DNA from: Mauremys mutica
Lineage: Eukaryota > Chordata > Testudines > Geoemydidae
Direction of reading: 5' to 3'
DNA length: 64,000 nt
Assembly (NCBI RefSeq): GCF_020497125.1
Contig: NC_059087.1
Span: 14,727,925 to 14,791,924, forward strand
Program-made: the position numbers and the translations under genes
Notes under the pieces: generated by a model
Seen by the model: only the letters and a program-made list of their open reading frames with translations
What the model was told of the DNA's origin: nothing
The model's database searches: none
Shown here: in pieces, positions 36,605-45,898 of the stretch
Layout: each line of letters starts with the position of its first letter
Numbering within the stretch: position 1 is the stretch's first letter

Positions 36605-38440
36605 TATTCATAGATTCCAAGGCCAGAAGGGATATTCCAATCAGCTAGTCACCAGTCTGACTTCCTGTATAACACGGGTCACGGAACTTCCCCAAAATAA
36701 CTCCTAGAGCACATCTTTTGGAAACACATCCTATCTTGATTTAAAAATCGTCAGTGATGAGAATCCACCATGACCTTTGGTAAATTGTTCCAATGGTTAA
36801 TTACCCTCCCTGTTAAAAATGTATTCCTCATTTCCAATCTGGATTTGTCTAGCTTCAACTTTCAGCCATTGGATCGTGTTGTACCTTTCTCTGCTAGATT
36901 GAAGAGCCCATTGTTAAATATTTGTTCCCCAAGTAGGGACTTATAGACTCTGATCAAGTCATCCCTTAACCTTCCCTTGTTAAGCTAAATAGACTGAAAG
37001 AGCTATGTCACTAAGGCATATTTTCCAATCCTTTAATCATTCCCGTGGCTTTTCTCTGAACCCTCTCCACTTTATCAAAGCATCCTTCTTGAATTGGTGA
37101 CACCAGAACTGGACACAGTATTCCAGCCATGGTTATACCTCTGCCAAGTAGAAGTTAAAATCTGTTACTCAAGATTTCCTTTTTTATGCAACCTCGGATC
37201 ACATTAGCCCTTTTGACCGCAGTGTCACACTAGGAGCTCCAGATCAGCTAGTTATCCACCAAGACCCCTGAATCTTTTTCAGAGCAGTTGAGTCCCAGGA
37301 TAGAGTCCCCCAACCTCAAAGTATGGCCTACATTCTTTGTTCCTAAATGTATGCATTTACAGTTAGCCACATTAACCAGAGGTCTGCTCAGGCCTAATTT
37401 TACAGCTCAACACACACCTCAACCCAACCCAAGAGCATCGAGTCCTTTTCAGATCCAACAATTCCCCCAACCTGCATCAGCACTGCTGCCTTGTCTTCTA
37501 GGGCTCGGCCTGGTAGGGGCTTCCTGCTCCCTGTGTCTGAGAACCATCTCTGGCCACCATCTGCCAGTGGAGTTGAGGCATCAGCTGCTGTGTGTTCCAC
37601 TCCTGCCAGCCTCCACTGCCTTGCGTGCTGTGTGCATTGCAGAGCAAGAGGTGCTGCGACTCGTTGGCACACTCACTCTGCGGCACACACAGCACAGCAA
37701 GGTGGTAGTGTCCAGTGGGAGCAGGACACGCAGCCTCCACATCAAATTCATAGGCAGGAGAGGTGATCAGCGCCTATCCTACCCAAGCTTGAGAAGGCTG
37801 GGTTGTTTTCAGACCTAACCTGGACACTCGTAGTCAGGTCCTATTGGGTTCAGGCCAGGTTGCTTGGTCTGATTATTAAAATGCATATTGTTTGCATGAG
37901 CCCAGTTTACCAAGCAATCCAGATTGCTCTGTACCCATGACTTGCCAACTTCATTATTTACCACTCACCCAATTTCTGTCTCATCTGCAAACTTTATCAG
38001 TAATGATTTTATGTTTTCCTCTAGGTCACTGATAAAAAAAAAAGTTAAATATCATAGAGCCAATAACCTATCCCTGTGGGACCACTAGAAACACACCCAC
38101 TTGATGATGATTCCCCATTTACAATTACATTTTGAGATCTATCAGTTAGCCAGTTTTTAATCCATGTAAGGTGTAATATTACATTTATATCATTCTGGTT
38201 TTCTAATAAAAATATCACGAAGTACCAAGTTAAACGCCTTACAGAAGTCAAAGTATTAGTACTTCAAAACTATTACTTGTGTCAACCAAACTTGTAATCT
38301 CATTTTAAAAAAAAATGAAGTTCGTTTGACAGGATCTATTTTACATAACACCATGTTGATTAGTATTCATTATATTACCCTCCTTTAATTCTTTATGAAT
38401 CAAGTCCCATAACAGCTACTCTGTTGTCTTGCCCGGGACA
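36605..38440 (-). mobile_element. CR1 LINE, antisense, 5'-truncated and interrupted
   Basis: Read on the minus strand this runs from a reverse-transcriptase segment at about 38440 down to the CR1 3' terminus at 36605. A frame at 38251-38045 includes an IKNWLTDRSQNVIVNGE block with SSSSGC following, typical of CR1 reverse transcriptase, and the antisense text at 37975-38010 corresponds to the FADD-containing region. Stops and frameshifts make it non-functional. A roughly 500-bp foreign segment at 37378-37873 splits it. Confidence 0.8.
37378..37873. mobile_element. Unclassified ~496-bp insertion within the CR1
   Basis: CR1 text stops at 'cacattaa' (about 37377) and resumes at 'attaaaatgcatattg' (about 37871), with ATTAA on both sides as a possible 5-bp duplication. 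The inserted DNA is GC-richer than its surroundings and gives a 176-codon open reading that starts in CR1, so that frame is not a gene. No clear terminal repeats; it could be a small LTR or a non-autonomous element. Confidence 0.5.
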
Positions 38441-39557
38441 AGCACAGTGTGTGACCCTAAGAGAAGTCTAGAGAGGGGGCTTCTGGAGCTGGGGGTTGCT
38501 AAAAAGACTTGGGGCTGTAAGCAAAGAAACTATCAGGACCTTGTACATTCTTAGTCCATAGAGAAGACAGCATCAGAGAAAATACCTGACCTTACTGTCA
38601 ATTCCTCCTCCTAAGTGGAACAATGAGAAACACCCCGAATTTGGCTAACTGCTCATGTCAAAAGGGGTAGCAGCTTACATTCCATTAGAAATAGTATGTG
38701 ATTTTGAACGCACTCATGCCAGCGTAACTCTGCTGACTTCACTGGAGTTATTCCTGGTTCGCACCAACTTCGCAGTCAGGGCCTGTAATGTGTGGGTACG
38801 ATGAGGCAGAGTTGGGTTTGCCTGTGCAACTAAACTGTAACATTTCACGTTTTTGGGGTGGTTAATTGTAGAACCTTAATGTAGTTTTTGAATAGAATTT
38901 CACTGAGCTTATTCCAGGCATAAAACACCCAATCCTTTCAACCCTCCTTAGCTAAAGTAATGCAGAAAACGTGCAGCTATAATGTAAAAGCTTAAACCTA
39001 GAGTTACTGTCCAACTAAAATAAATATCCACATAATTTTGTGTATACCTTTGACAAAGTTGTAATTAGTGCAATGGAAAACTGCAAACATGTCCATGCTG
39101 ACTCTAAATAAAGATGTCTGCCAATGATACAAGGGTCAGTGGGAGGCTATTCCAGAAATTCAGAATGTACTCCCTTGAGCAAGGAATAAAAGTGTATCTG
39201 TAAAAATAGAAGGTGAGACTATCTCTGACAGCAAAATTGCCAGTGGTAGCTTAACAGGGACTTGGTTACATTGCTCAGCAAGCCTCGATGAATTAAATAA
39301 ATTGAAATGCTAATGACAGAGTGAATCCCCAGTGCAGTGATAGGATAAAGCAGTTAGATTAGGTTTCAAACAGAGTGAGTTCAATGCCATCATGGAGACC
39401 AGGGCTCGTCTAGACAAGAGTAAAGGGTGCTTTTAAAAAAAAAATAGCAAACACATTTTAATTAACGTTTTAAAACCCAACTGTAGACAGGGCTAGCTAT
39501 ATTTTAAGACATGCTCATTGGTCAAGGTGACCTCTGTCTACACTATGTTCCATTCTA
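38441..39557. other. No gene seen
   Basis: 38705-38790 is a short dispersed repeat ('cagcgtaactctgctgacttcactgg'). 39400-39550 contains 'agggctcgtctagacaagag' and 'ctctgtctacactatg', possibly MITE debris. Confidence 0.35.
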
Positions 39558-39650
39558 TGCATCCGAAGAAGTGGGCTGTAGCTCACGAAAGCTCATGCTG
39601 AAATAAATTTGTTAGTCTCTAAGGTGCCACAAATACTCCTGTTCTTTCTG
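39558..39650 (-). repeat. Single copy of the 'gtagccgtgttagtct' dispersed repeat
   Basis: 'catccgaagaagtgggctg ... gctcacgaaagctcatgctg ... gttagtctctaaggtgccac' matches one arm of the inverted repeat at 23946-24123. Confidence 0.7.
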
Positions 39651-39939
39651 TTTACACTAGAATTTTTTCAAATGATAACTAAAATTTATTAAACATTTTT
39701 AAGAAAACCTACCTTTTCTGATAGTCTAAACACACCCTTAGTGTCATGTTCTCTTGTTTCCCTGACTAGTTAAATTTCACTGCACGGATGTGTGGCATTG
39801 GCCAATCAGACAGTTCCCTAGGGGTGTTATTCAATTTTTTCTGACCGCTTCCAACTTTACAGTAAGATTTGTCACAAATTTCTGCAAAACTAGATGTTTA
39901 GATTTTTAAAAGGACGTATCAACATATGCTTAGAGTAAC

Positions 39940-40348
39940 CAGGGGTGAAAGTAATATTAAATTCTTACTGGTACGGGGGCCAGCTCCAGCCCCTGGAAGG
40001 GGCAGGGCCTCAGGAAGAAGGGGCAGGGTCAGCCTCCCTCAGCCAGCCCATCCACACTACCTGGCCCCCGCCGCCTGGAGCCCCGGCTGCGATTTAAAAG
40101 GGCCTGGGGCTCCAGCCGCTGCCACGGTAGCAGTGGCGGCAGCCGGGAACCGCAGACCCTTTTAAATCGCCAGTCCCGGGGCAGCTGCCCCTTTTGCCCT
40201 CCCCTCCCGCCCCTCCCCATCAGCGGCCAGGAGGGGCAAAAAGGGCAACGGCATTAAAGTGCTACCATGGCAGCGCTTTAAGGAGGGCTGCATATGGGCC
40301 AGTACCGGCTCCTTACCAGTACACTGTACCGGACCACTTTCACCCCTG
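39940..40348. mobile_element. hAT-type MITE (409 bp)
   Basis: Terminal inverted repeats CAGGGGTGAAAGT / ACTTTCACCCCTG are perfect over 13 bases. They are flanked by an 8-bp near-duplication, agagtaac at 39932-39939 and agaataac at 40349-40356. The interior is GC-rich (about 40010-40290) with inverted 'gcgatttaaaagggcctg / cccttttaaatcgc' arms. No coding capacity. It lies about 170 bases left of the Harbinger. Confidence 0.88.
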
Positions 40349-40356
40349 AGAATAAC

Positions 40357-40522
40357 ACACCGAGGTTTTTGTAATCTCTCTCCGTACTTCGAAGATCCTT
40401 ATCACCATAGCAATGAGTGCCTCTGTGACCGGAATCCCAGGGAGCCAGCTGAGGTCACTCAATGAGGGCGAACTGCAAAGAATGGAGCAGGCAAGCCCCA
40501 AAGCTGGTGGATATTCCAATAC
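40357..40522 (-). repeat. LTR-like repeat, left part, target of the Harbinger
   Basis: Continuous in type with 44573-45400: joining 'atattccaatac' + TTA + 'gatttaccaagcc' restores a phrase I recognise from an abundant turtle LTR-like repeat. Its own outer boundary is unclear. Orientation is inferred from the antisense poly(A)-type core on the right part. Confidence 0.45.
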
Positions 40523-40525
40523 TTA

Positions 40526-40558
40526 GGGCTTGGCTACACTTACAAGTTGCAGCGCTGG
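40526..40558 (+). repeat. Harbinger left terminal inverted repeat (33 bp)
   Basis: Identical to the reverse complement of 44537-44569; the two ends diverge at base 34. Confidence 0.95.
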
Positions 40559-40728
40559 TGGAGGCTTTCCAGCGCTGCAACAACACCCCGTCCACACTTG
40601 CAGGGCACAACCAGCGCTGCAACTCCCTGGTTGCAGCGCTGGCTGAAAACCCATCCCGGCAGGGGTATAAGGAGTGCAGCGCTGGTGATCCAGCGCTGCC
40701 CAGCAGGTGTGGACACTCACCAGCGCTT
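40550..40728. promoter_or_regulatory. Left subterminal CAGCGCTG array
   Basis: The self-complementary octamer occurs at 40550, 40570, 40612, 40634, 40677 and 40691, with a 7/8 match at 40721. Spacing is irregular (14-43 bases). Repeated short motifs inside transposon ends are usual binding sites for transposase or its partner. Here the Myb-like protein is the likeliest reader, by inference. Confidence 0.7.
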
Positions 40729-40918
40729 TACCTGTCCTCCAGGGAATAAGGAGGTATCCCAGAATTCCTGTTCAGCCACTCTGCACATCAGTTTGCACTC
40801 TACTGCTCTTGGCTCAGGTGACCCGCCCTGTAAATGCCCCGGGAAATTTAAAAATCTCCTTCCTGTTTGCTGCAGCCAGGTGTGGAGTGCAATCAGTTTT
40901 AATCAGTTACAGGTGACC

Positions 40919-42688
40919 ATGCCTCCACGCGGCAAACGAGCCCCAGCATGGAGCACTGGTGAATTGCAGGACCTCATCAGTGTTTGGGGTGAGGCATCTG
41001 TTCAGGCACAGCTGCGCTCCGGCCGTAGGAATTACGATATCTTTGAGCAGATATCAAGGGCCATGCTGGATCGGGGCCATGATCGGGACGCAGTACAATG
41101 CAGGGTGAAAATTAAAGAGCTGCGGAGTGCCTATTACAAAGCCCGAGAGGGGAATCGACGATCCGGAGCTGCTCCCACGACCTGCCGTTTTTACAGGGAG
41201 ATGGATGAGATACTTGGGGGTGACCCCACTGCCAATCCCAGGATAACGATGGACACTTCTGAGCAGGCTGGGGGACAGGAGGAGGAGGCGGAGGAGGCGG
41301 CGGAGGCGGAGGCGTGGGGGGGGGAGGAAACCGCGAGTGAAGCTCCTGGCATGGGGGAAGAAACCGCAGATTCCCTGGAGGCATGCAGCCAGGAGCTCTT
41401 CTCAAGCCAGGAGGAAAGCACCCAATCGCAGCAGCCAGCAGTTGCAGAAGGACAAGCAGAGGAGCGTGTTACCGGTAAGCGGCTTTTATTTTCTGGGTGA
41501 AATGTTTCTGGAGAGGAGGGGGGGTTATGGATGCATGCATGCCAGCCTCTAGATGTGGAATAGCCCGTTGATGTGGTCTATCACGTCGCGGTAATCTGCC
41601 TCAGTTATCTCAGCAAAAGCTTCATCCAGAGCGTGGGCAATATGCCTGCGCAGGTTTATAGGCAGAGCCACTGTGTCCCTTGTCCCAGTGACGGTGACGC
41701 GTCCGCGCCACTCTTCTGCCAGTGGTGGGGGGACCATTTCTGAACACAGGCAAGCCGCATAGGGTCCCGGGCGGAATCCACATTGCTCTAAAAGAGCCCC
41801 CCGCTGTTCCCTAGTGACTCGCAGTAGGGAAACATCTTCCAGGATTAAGTCCTGTGAAAAATGTTGGGAGACTCTTTAGTGAAGAGATAGGGAGATAAGA
41901 TCACCCCTGCATCTGCATCTTCATTTCACTCAACCCCTCTAGCACTCCAGATTACCCGAAGCAACCAGCTCCCCTCTTACACCCAAGCCCCACTTCTCCC
42001 CATATAAGCACTGCTCACTCACCATGTCGTGGCTTCTGTAGTGTTATGCGTGTGGGTAAAAGAATGCTTAAATAAGAACTCACTCCCTCAGTGTAACAAT
42101 TCATGTCTGGAGATAGTGGATACAATGCTGCCCGTGTTAAATGTTGTCATTTCTGTTTCTACAGTGACCTTGACTACTGGACTGCCCAGATGTTCAACAT
42201 CACAGAGGCTTCAAAATTTGAGAAAAAATCCCCGAAAGAGCAAAGAAGACATGCTGAAAACTGTTCTTAATCAGTCTGCTCGAGAGAGTAAGGACTTGAA
42301 GGATTGGCGAGAGAAAGAAAGCAGGACACGCAAGAGAAATGCAGTGGCCAAGAGGAAAACCACGGAGCGGCTGCTAAGCATCCTGGAGCGCCAAGCGGAG
42401 TCTATAGAGTCACTCGTTGCCATGCAAGCAGAGCACTACCGTGCTACTCCCCCACCCGCCCCGTCCTTTGTGCCTTGTGCCCCAATGTCAGCTCAAACCA
42501 CCTTTCCCCAGCATCCAGGTTCTTACCACCACCAGCTGCCTCCAACACCTGTATGTTCCCCAACCAGCCCTGATACCTACCACCACCCTTACCCTCTGCA
42601 TTCAACCCCCATCACCATGCAGTATATGAACCCTGAAGTGCAGGATTCATTAAACAGCAATCCAGACAGGGCATATGCAAACTTGTGA
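40919..42688 (+). CDS. Harbinger Myb/SANT-like (trihelix) DNA-binding protein, two exons
   Basis: Exons 40919-41474 and 42165-42688. The donor is ACCG|GTAAGC and the acceptor tttctgtttctacag|TG; joined, the frame is kept (phase 1) and yields 359 aa without a stop. Residues about 8-105 form a Myb/SANT-like (Myb_DNA-bind_4) domain: W in 'APAWSTGELQDLISVW', then 'QCRVKIKELRSAYYKA' and 'CRFYREMDEIL'. A Glu-rich acidic stretch follows (about 125-165), then in exon 2 a Lys/Arg-rich helical segment likely to form a coiled coil ('RKTTERLLSILERQAESIES'), and a Pro/His/Tyr-rich tail. In characterised Harbinger systems the Myb-like partner binds element ends and brings the transposase into the nucleus. 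Related domains occur in host proteins such as ZSCAN29 and NAIF1. The ATG at 40919 starts just before the domain. An AATAAA lies at 42779. Confidence 0.92.
41485..41490 (-). terminator. Poly(A) signal of the nested BEN-like gene
   Basis: AATAAA on the minus strand 58 bases after the stop at 41549, just inside the Myb-gene intron next to its donor site (41475). Confidence 0.55.
41549..42025 (-). CDS. Small nested gene with BEN-domain-like product, two exons
   Basis: Lies on the opposite strand wholly inside the intron of the Myb gene. Exon 1 ends at its ATG (42025-42023), directly followed by donor GTGAGT; the intron is 42022-41852 (171 bp) and its acceptor is tttttcacag|GAC. Exon 2 (41851-41549) is open for 100 codons to TAG, so the product is 101 aa. 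An in-frame stop lies just upstream of the ATG, an AATAAA follows at 41490-41485, and a weak TATA-like TATTTAAG sits about 45 bases upstream. The protein has a helical 'REQRGALLEQCGF' start, 'PYAACLCSEMVPPPLAEEW', 'RVTVTG', 'ALPINLRRHIAHALDEAF' and 'YRDVIDHINGLF'. That order resembles a BEN domain (DNA/protein-binding helical fold). The splice structure is seen; the BEN assignment is from pattern memory. Confidence 0.62.
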
Positions 42689-42778
42689 CTGTACAGTTCA
42701 CCAACCCACACCCCTGCCCTCTTGTGTTCATGAAATGTTGTGTGTCTGTCTGTCTGTCAAGGAAGTTTTTTTCTTTTC

Positions 42779-42784
42779 AATAAA
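42779..42784 (+). terminator. Poly(A) signal of the Myb-like gene
   Basis: AATAAA 91 bases after the stop at 42688. Confidence 0.7.
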
Positions 42785-42809
42785 ACAATTCTTGGCTTTG
42801 AAAACAGTC

Positions 42810-42815
42810 TTTATT
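42810..42815 (-). terminator. Poly(A) signal of the transposase gene
   Basis: AATAAA on the minus strand 125 bases after the stop at 42940; the two convergent transcripts end within about 40 bases of each other. Confidence 0.65.
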
Positions 42816-42939
42816 ATAGCAGATAGTGAAAGATACCTTAGCCCAGTAAAGAAAGAGGCACTACAAATCATATTATTATTATGGATAATAGAATAACAGT
42901 GTAAGCAGTGCAATTCACTCCCATGCAAGGCAGCAAACA

Positions 42940-44188
42940 TTATTGTTGGCTTTCAGCCTCAAATTCTTCCCTCAAGGCATCCCTAATCCTTGTAGCCCTG
43001 TGCTGGGCCTCTCTATTAGCCCTGCTCTCTGGCTGTGCATATTCAGCCTCCAGGACTTGAACCTCGGTGGTCCATGCCTCACTGAATGTTTCACCCTTCC
43101 CTTCACAAATATTATGGAGGGTACAGCAAGCGCATATAACCGCGGGGATGCTGCTTTCCCCCAAGTCTAGCTTCCCATACAAGCAACGCCAGCGGGCTTT
43201 TAAACGCCCAAAAGCACACTCCACAGTCATTCTGCACCGGCTCAGCCTGTAGTTGAACCGGTCCTTGCTCCTGTCAAGCTTCCCTGTATAGGGTTTCATG
43301 AGCCAAGGCAGTAACGGGTACGCGGGGTCTCCAAGGATCACAGTGGGCATTTCGACATCCCCTACTGTGATCTTCCTGTCTGGGAAAAAAGTCCCTGCCT
43401 GCATCTTCCTGAACAGGCCACTGTTCCGAAAGATGCGTGCATCATGCACCTTTCCAGGCCAGCCTGTGTAAATGTCAATGAAACGCCCGCGGTGATCCAC
43501 AAGCGCCTGGAGAACCATAGAGAAATACCCCTTCCGATTAACGTACTCTGATGCCAGGTGGGGGGGGGGCCAGAATAGGAATATGCGTCCCATCTATCGC
43601 CCCTCCACAGTTAGGGAAACCCATGTGTGCAAAGCCATCCACAATGTCCTGCACGCTCCCCAGAGTCACGGTCTTTCTTAGCAGGATGCGATTAATTGCC
43701 TTGCAAACTTGCATCAAAACGATTCCCACGGTCGACTTTCCCACACCAAACTGGTTCCCGACCGACCGGTAGCTGTCTGGAGTTGCCAGCTTCCAGATTG
43801 CAATAGCCACTCGCTTTTCCACCGTCAGGGCAGCTCTCAATCTTGTGTCCTTGCGCCGCAGAGTGGGGGCGAGCTCAGCACACAGTCCCATGAAAGTGGC
43901 TTTTCTCATACGAAAGTTCTGCAGCCACTGCTCATCATCCCAGACTTCCATGACGATGTGATCCCACCACTCAGTGCTTGTTTCCCGAGCCCAAAAGCGG
44001 CGTTCAACGGTGCTGAGCATTTCCGTAAATGCCGCAAGCACTTTAGTGTCACACGCGGCAGGCAAATCCATATTGATATCATCGTCGGAATCCTCACTGT
44101 CACTTTGGAGCTGAAGGAATAGCTGGACTGCCAAACGTGTTGTGCTGGTGACACTCATCAGCAGAGTCCTCAGCAGATCGGGCTCCAT
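42940..44188 (-). CDS. Harbinger DDE transposase (HARBI1-like), frame broken once
   Basis: Starts at the ATG of 'MEPDLLRTLL' (44188) and ends at the stop at 42940. It reads in one frame to about 43545 and in a second from about 43593, the switch falling in a run of ten G at 43560-43569 (C on the coding strand). Allowing for a one-base indel there the product is about 415 aa, somewhat longer than HARBI1 (about 350). Features: acidic N-terminus; helix-turn-helix 'SYRSVGNQFGVGKSTVGIVL'; first catalytic Asp in 'GAIDGTHIPILAP' (about residue 199); 'YVNRKG'; second acidic block 'DIYTGWPGKVHDARIF'; 'GDPAYPLLPWLMKPY'; catalytic Glu in 'TVECAFGRLKARWRCL'. All DDE positions are kept. A cut-and-paste nuclease needing the Myb-like partner. 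Whether the indel is real, polymorphic or a homopolymer error cannot be told here. Confidence 0.93.
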
Positions 44189-44426
44189 TTGCCACAGAAA
44201 TCGCGATTCACACAGAGAGTAACAGAAAGACACTCACAATGGCGCCAAACGCTGCTGGAAAGAGTGAATGCTGGGATGTGAAGCGATGCACCACGGGGCG
44301 CTGGCAAACAGGAAGCGGAATGACCCGCACACTTCCTTCCCCTTCCCACAATACTCAGCGCCAAAACGGCGCCAAAACGGGACGAGGTGCTCTGTGGGAT
44401 AGCTGCCCACAATGCACCTCTCAATA

Positions 44427-44545
44427 CAGCGCTGGAAAGTGCTGCAAGTGTGGCCACACTGCAGCGCTGGTAGCTGTCAGTGTGGCCACACTCCAGCGCT
44501 GGCCCTTCCACAGCTGCATGACCAGCGCTGTAACTCCCAGCGCTG
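44427..44545. promoter_or_regulatory. Right subterminal CAGCGCTG array
   Basis: Exact octamers at 44427, 44462, 44494, 44523 and 44538, mirroring the left array. 'gtgtggccacact' words lie between them. Confidence 0.7.
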
Positions 44546-44569
44546 CAACTTGTAAGTGTAGCCAAGCCC
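44537..44569 (-). repeat. Harbinger right terminal inverted repeat (33 bp)
   Basis: Reverse complement of 40526-40558 without mismatch, followed by the TTA duplication. Confidence 0.95.
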
Positions 44570-44572
44570 TTA

Positions 44573-45400
44573 GATTTACCAAGCCAGCACAAAGCAACTT
44601 CTAGTATACCTCACTGGTTACTCAGAAGCCAACAACACAGTTCCCTTAAAGTAACCCAGCCTCAGGCCTCCACCCAGACACCCAAGTCAGGTATGATGAG
44701 GATTTCTGAAAATCTTATTTCATCATATAAAAAAGGTTCTACCAATCCCAAAGGATCGGACACATTACCTCCCAGGTTAATGAATATCCCAGACCTTTCC
44801 CAAATATATGCTTACAGCCAACTCTTATTAACTAAACTAAAATTTATTATAAAAAAGAAAAGGGAGAGAGCGTTGGTTAAAAGATCAGCATTCATACAGA
44901 CATGAGTCAACCTTGAGATTCAGATCTATAGCAGGGATGGAGAGCTTTGTAGATGCAAAGAGTTCTTTCAGAAACAGTTCAAAGGTTTTAGTCCAATGTT
45001 TATATTCAGGGCAGTTCAGTCAGGACTGGGATCTCAGTCCTTATGGCATAGGCTTCCCCTGCATGAAGCCTCAAGCAGATCTGAGATGACAGGATCAGGA
45101 ACCAAGCCATTTTTAATACAGTTTCAGGCCTTCTTTGTCAGCTTGAAGTCCATCGACGAACAATAGGCACTCATTTCCTAAGCATTGCCTCATAATTATT
45201 CACACAGATTAACATAAGGCCACTTGCAGATGATTGACTATACATGTCAAAGAGAGCTGAATACAGAGATATCTTATGTTTACAGTTCATTTAAATGGTA
45301 AGATGTTCTTTTGATCTCTGAATTAACAGAATACAGCATAGACAGGGACTGTGATGACATGGTTGACCTCTACCAATATATATGTAAATACACAAAAACA
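44573..45400 (-). repeat. LTR-like repeat, right part, continuing beyond the Harbinger
   Basis: Continues the sequence left of 40523. It contains the AT-rich core 'cttattaactaaactaaaatttattataaaa', like that at 11160-11230. Text recognised as a common turtle LTR-like family. No clean end or duplication found, so the right boundary is approximate. Confidence 0.45.
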
Positions 45401-45479
45401 CAAACATTATCTCCCCATATGTTTTTAAGGGTTGAATTTGAGTCATTTATCCTCCAGGACGCTTAACCTTTTCTGGTCA

Positions 45480-45680
45480 TATGTCAGCCTCACAGTCATG
45501 AATGGATTTTATCCTCCCTACACCTCTAGGAGGTATTATCCTCCTTTGGCAGATGGGGATTTGAGGCACAGTGTAAATTAAATGACTTCCCTATGGTCAC
45601 ATAAGAAGTCTATGACTAAGCTAGAACTTGAACCCAGGCCACCCAAGTCCCAGGTCAGGGTCTTAGCCACACAGCCAGCC
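45480..45680 (+). repeat. L2/MIR-like 3' fragment
   Basis: 'ggcagatggggatttgaggcacag ... gacttccctatggtcacataag ... cttgaacccaggcc' order of an old dispersed tail. Confidence 0.5.
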
Positions 45681-45898
45681 TTCCTGCCCATTGTAACACT
45701 CTTAAAGGAGAGTGACATACACACACAAAATGTAAATGCAGACTTCAGGCTGAAACTCCACCACTTTAAGTTTAGGGATGGTGGAATACGTTGAGTGGTT
45801 CTATCACCCAGTAAATACCAACAAGCGCTGATCCATTCCTCTCTCACCCAAGGTCACCCAACAAGTCAAAGGCAGAGTTGTCCGATTGCTTGGATGCT

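Larger units (their letters stand above)
40526..44569. mobile_element. Autonomous PIF/Harbinger DNA transposon (4044 bp)
   Basis: Both ends carry the same 33-bp inverted repeat (starting GGGCTTGGCTACACTTAC), flanked by TTA at 40523-40525 and 44570-44572, the 3-bp target duplication of the superfamily. Just inside the ends are arrays of CAGCGCTG. The element encodes a Myb/SANT-like protein (+), a HARBI1-like DDE transposase (-, one frame break) and a small nested minus-strand gene. The two main genes converge, each starting near one end and sharing a poly(A) zone at 42779-42815. Identical end repeats and a nearly intact gene set point to a young insertion. Confidence 0.96.

Noticed and set aside
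37288..37818. 176-codon open frame on +
   Set aside because: Begins in antisense CR1 and runs into a separate insertion, so it spans an insertion boundary.
40547..40918. Upstream extension of the Myb-like gene (124 further codons)
   Set aside because: It reads through the terminal repeat and subterminal octamer array. The ATG at 40919 directly precedes the domain and is the better start.
44189..44233. Upstream extension of the transposase (15 codons)
   Set aside because: No ATG in the extension; the ATG at 44188 is the first.
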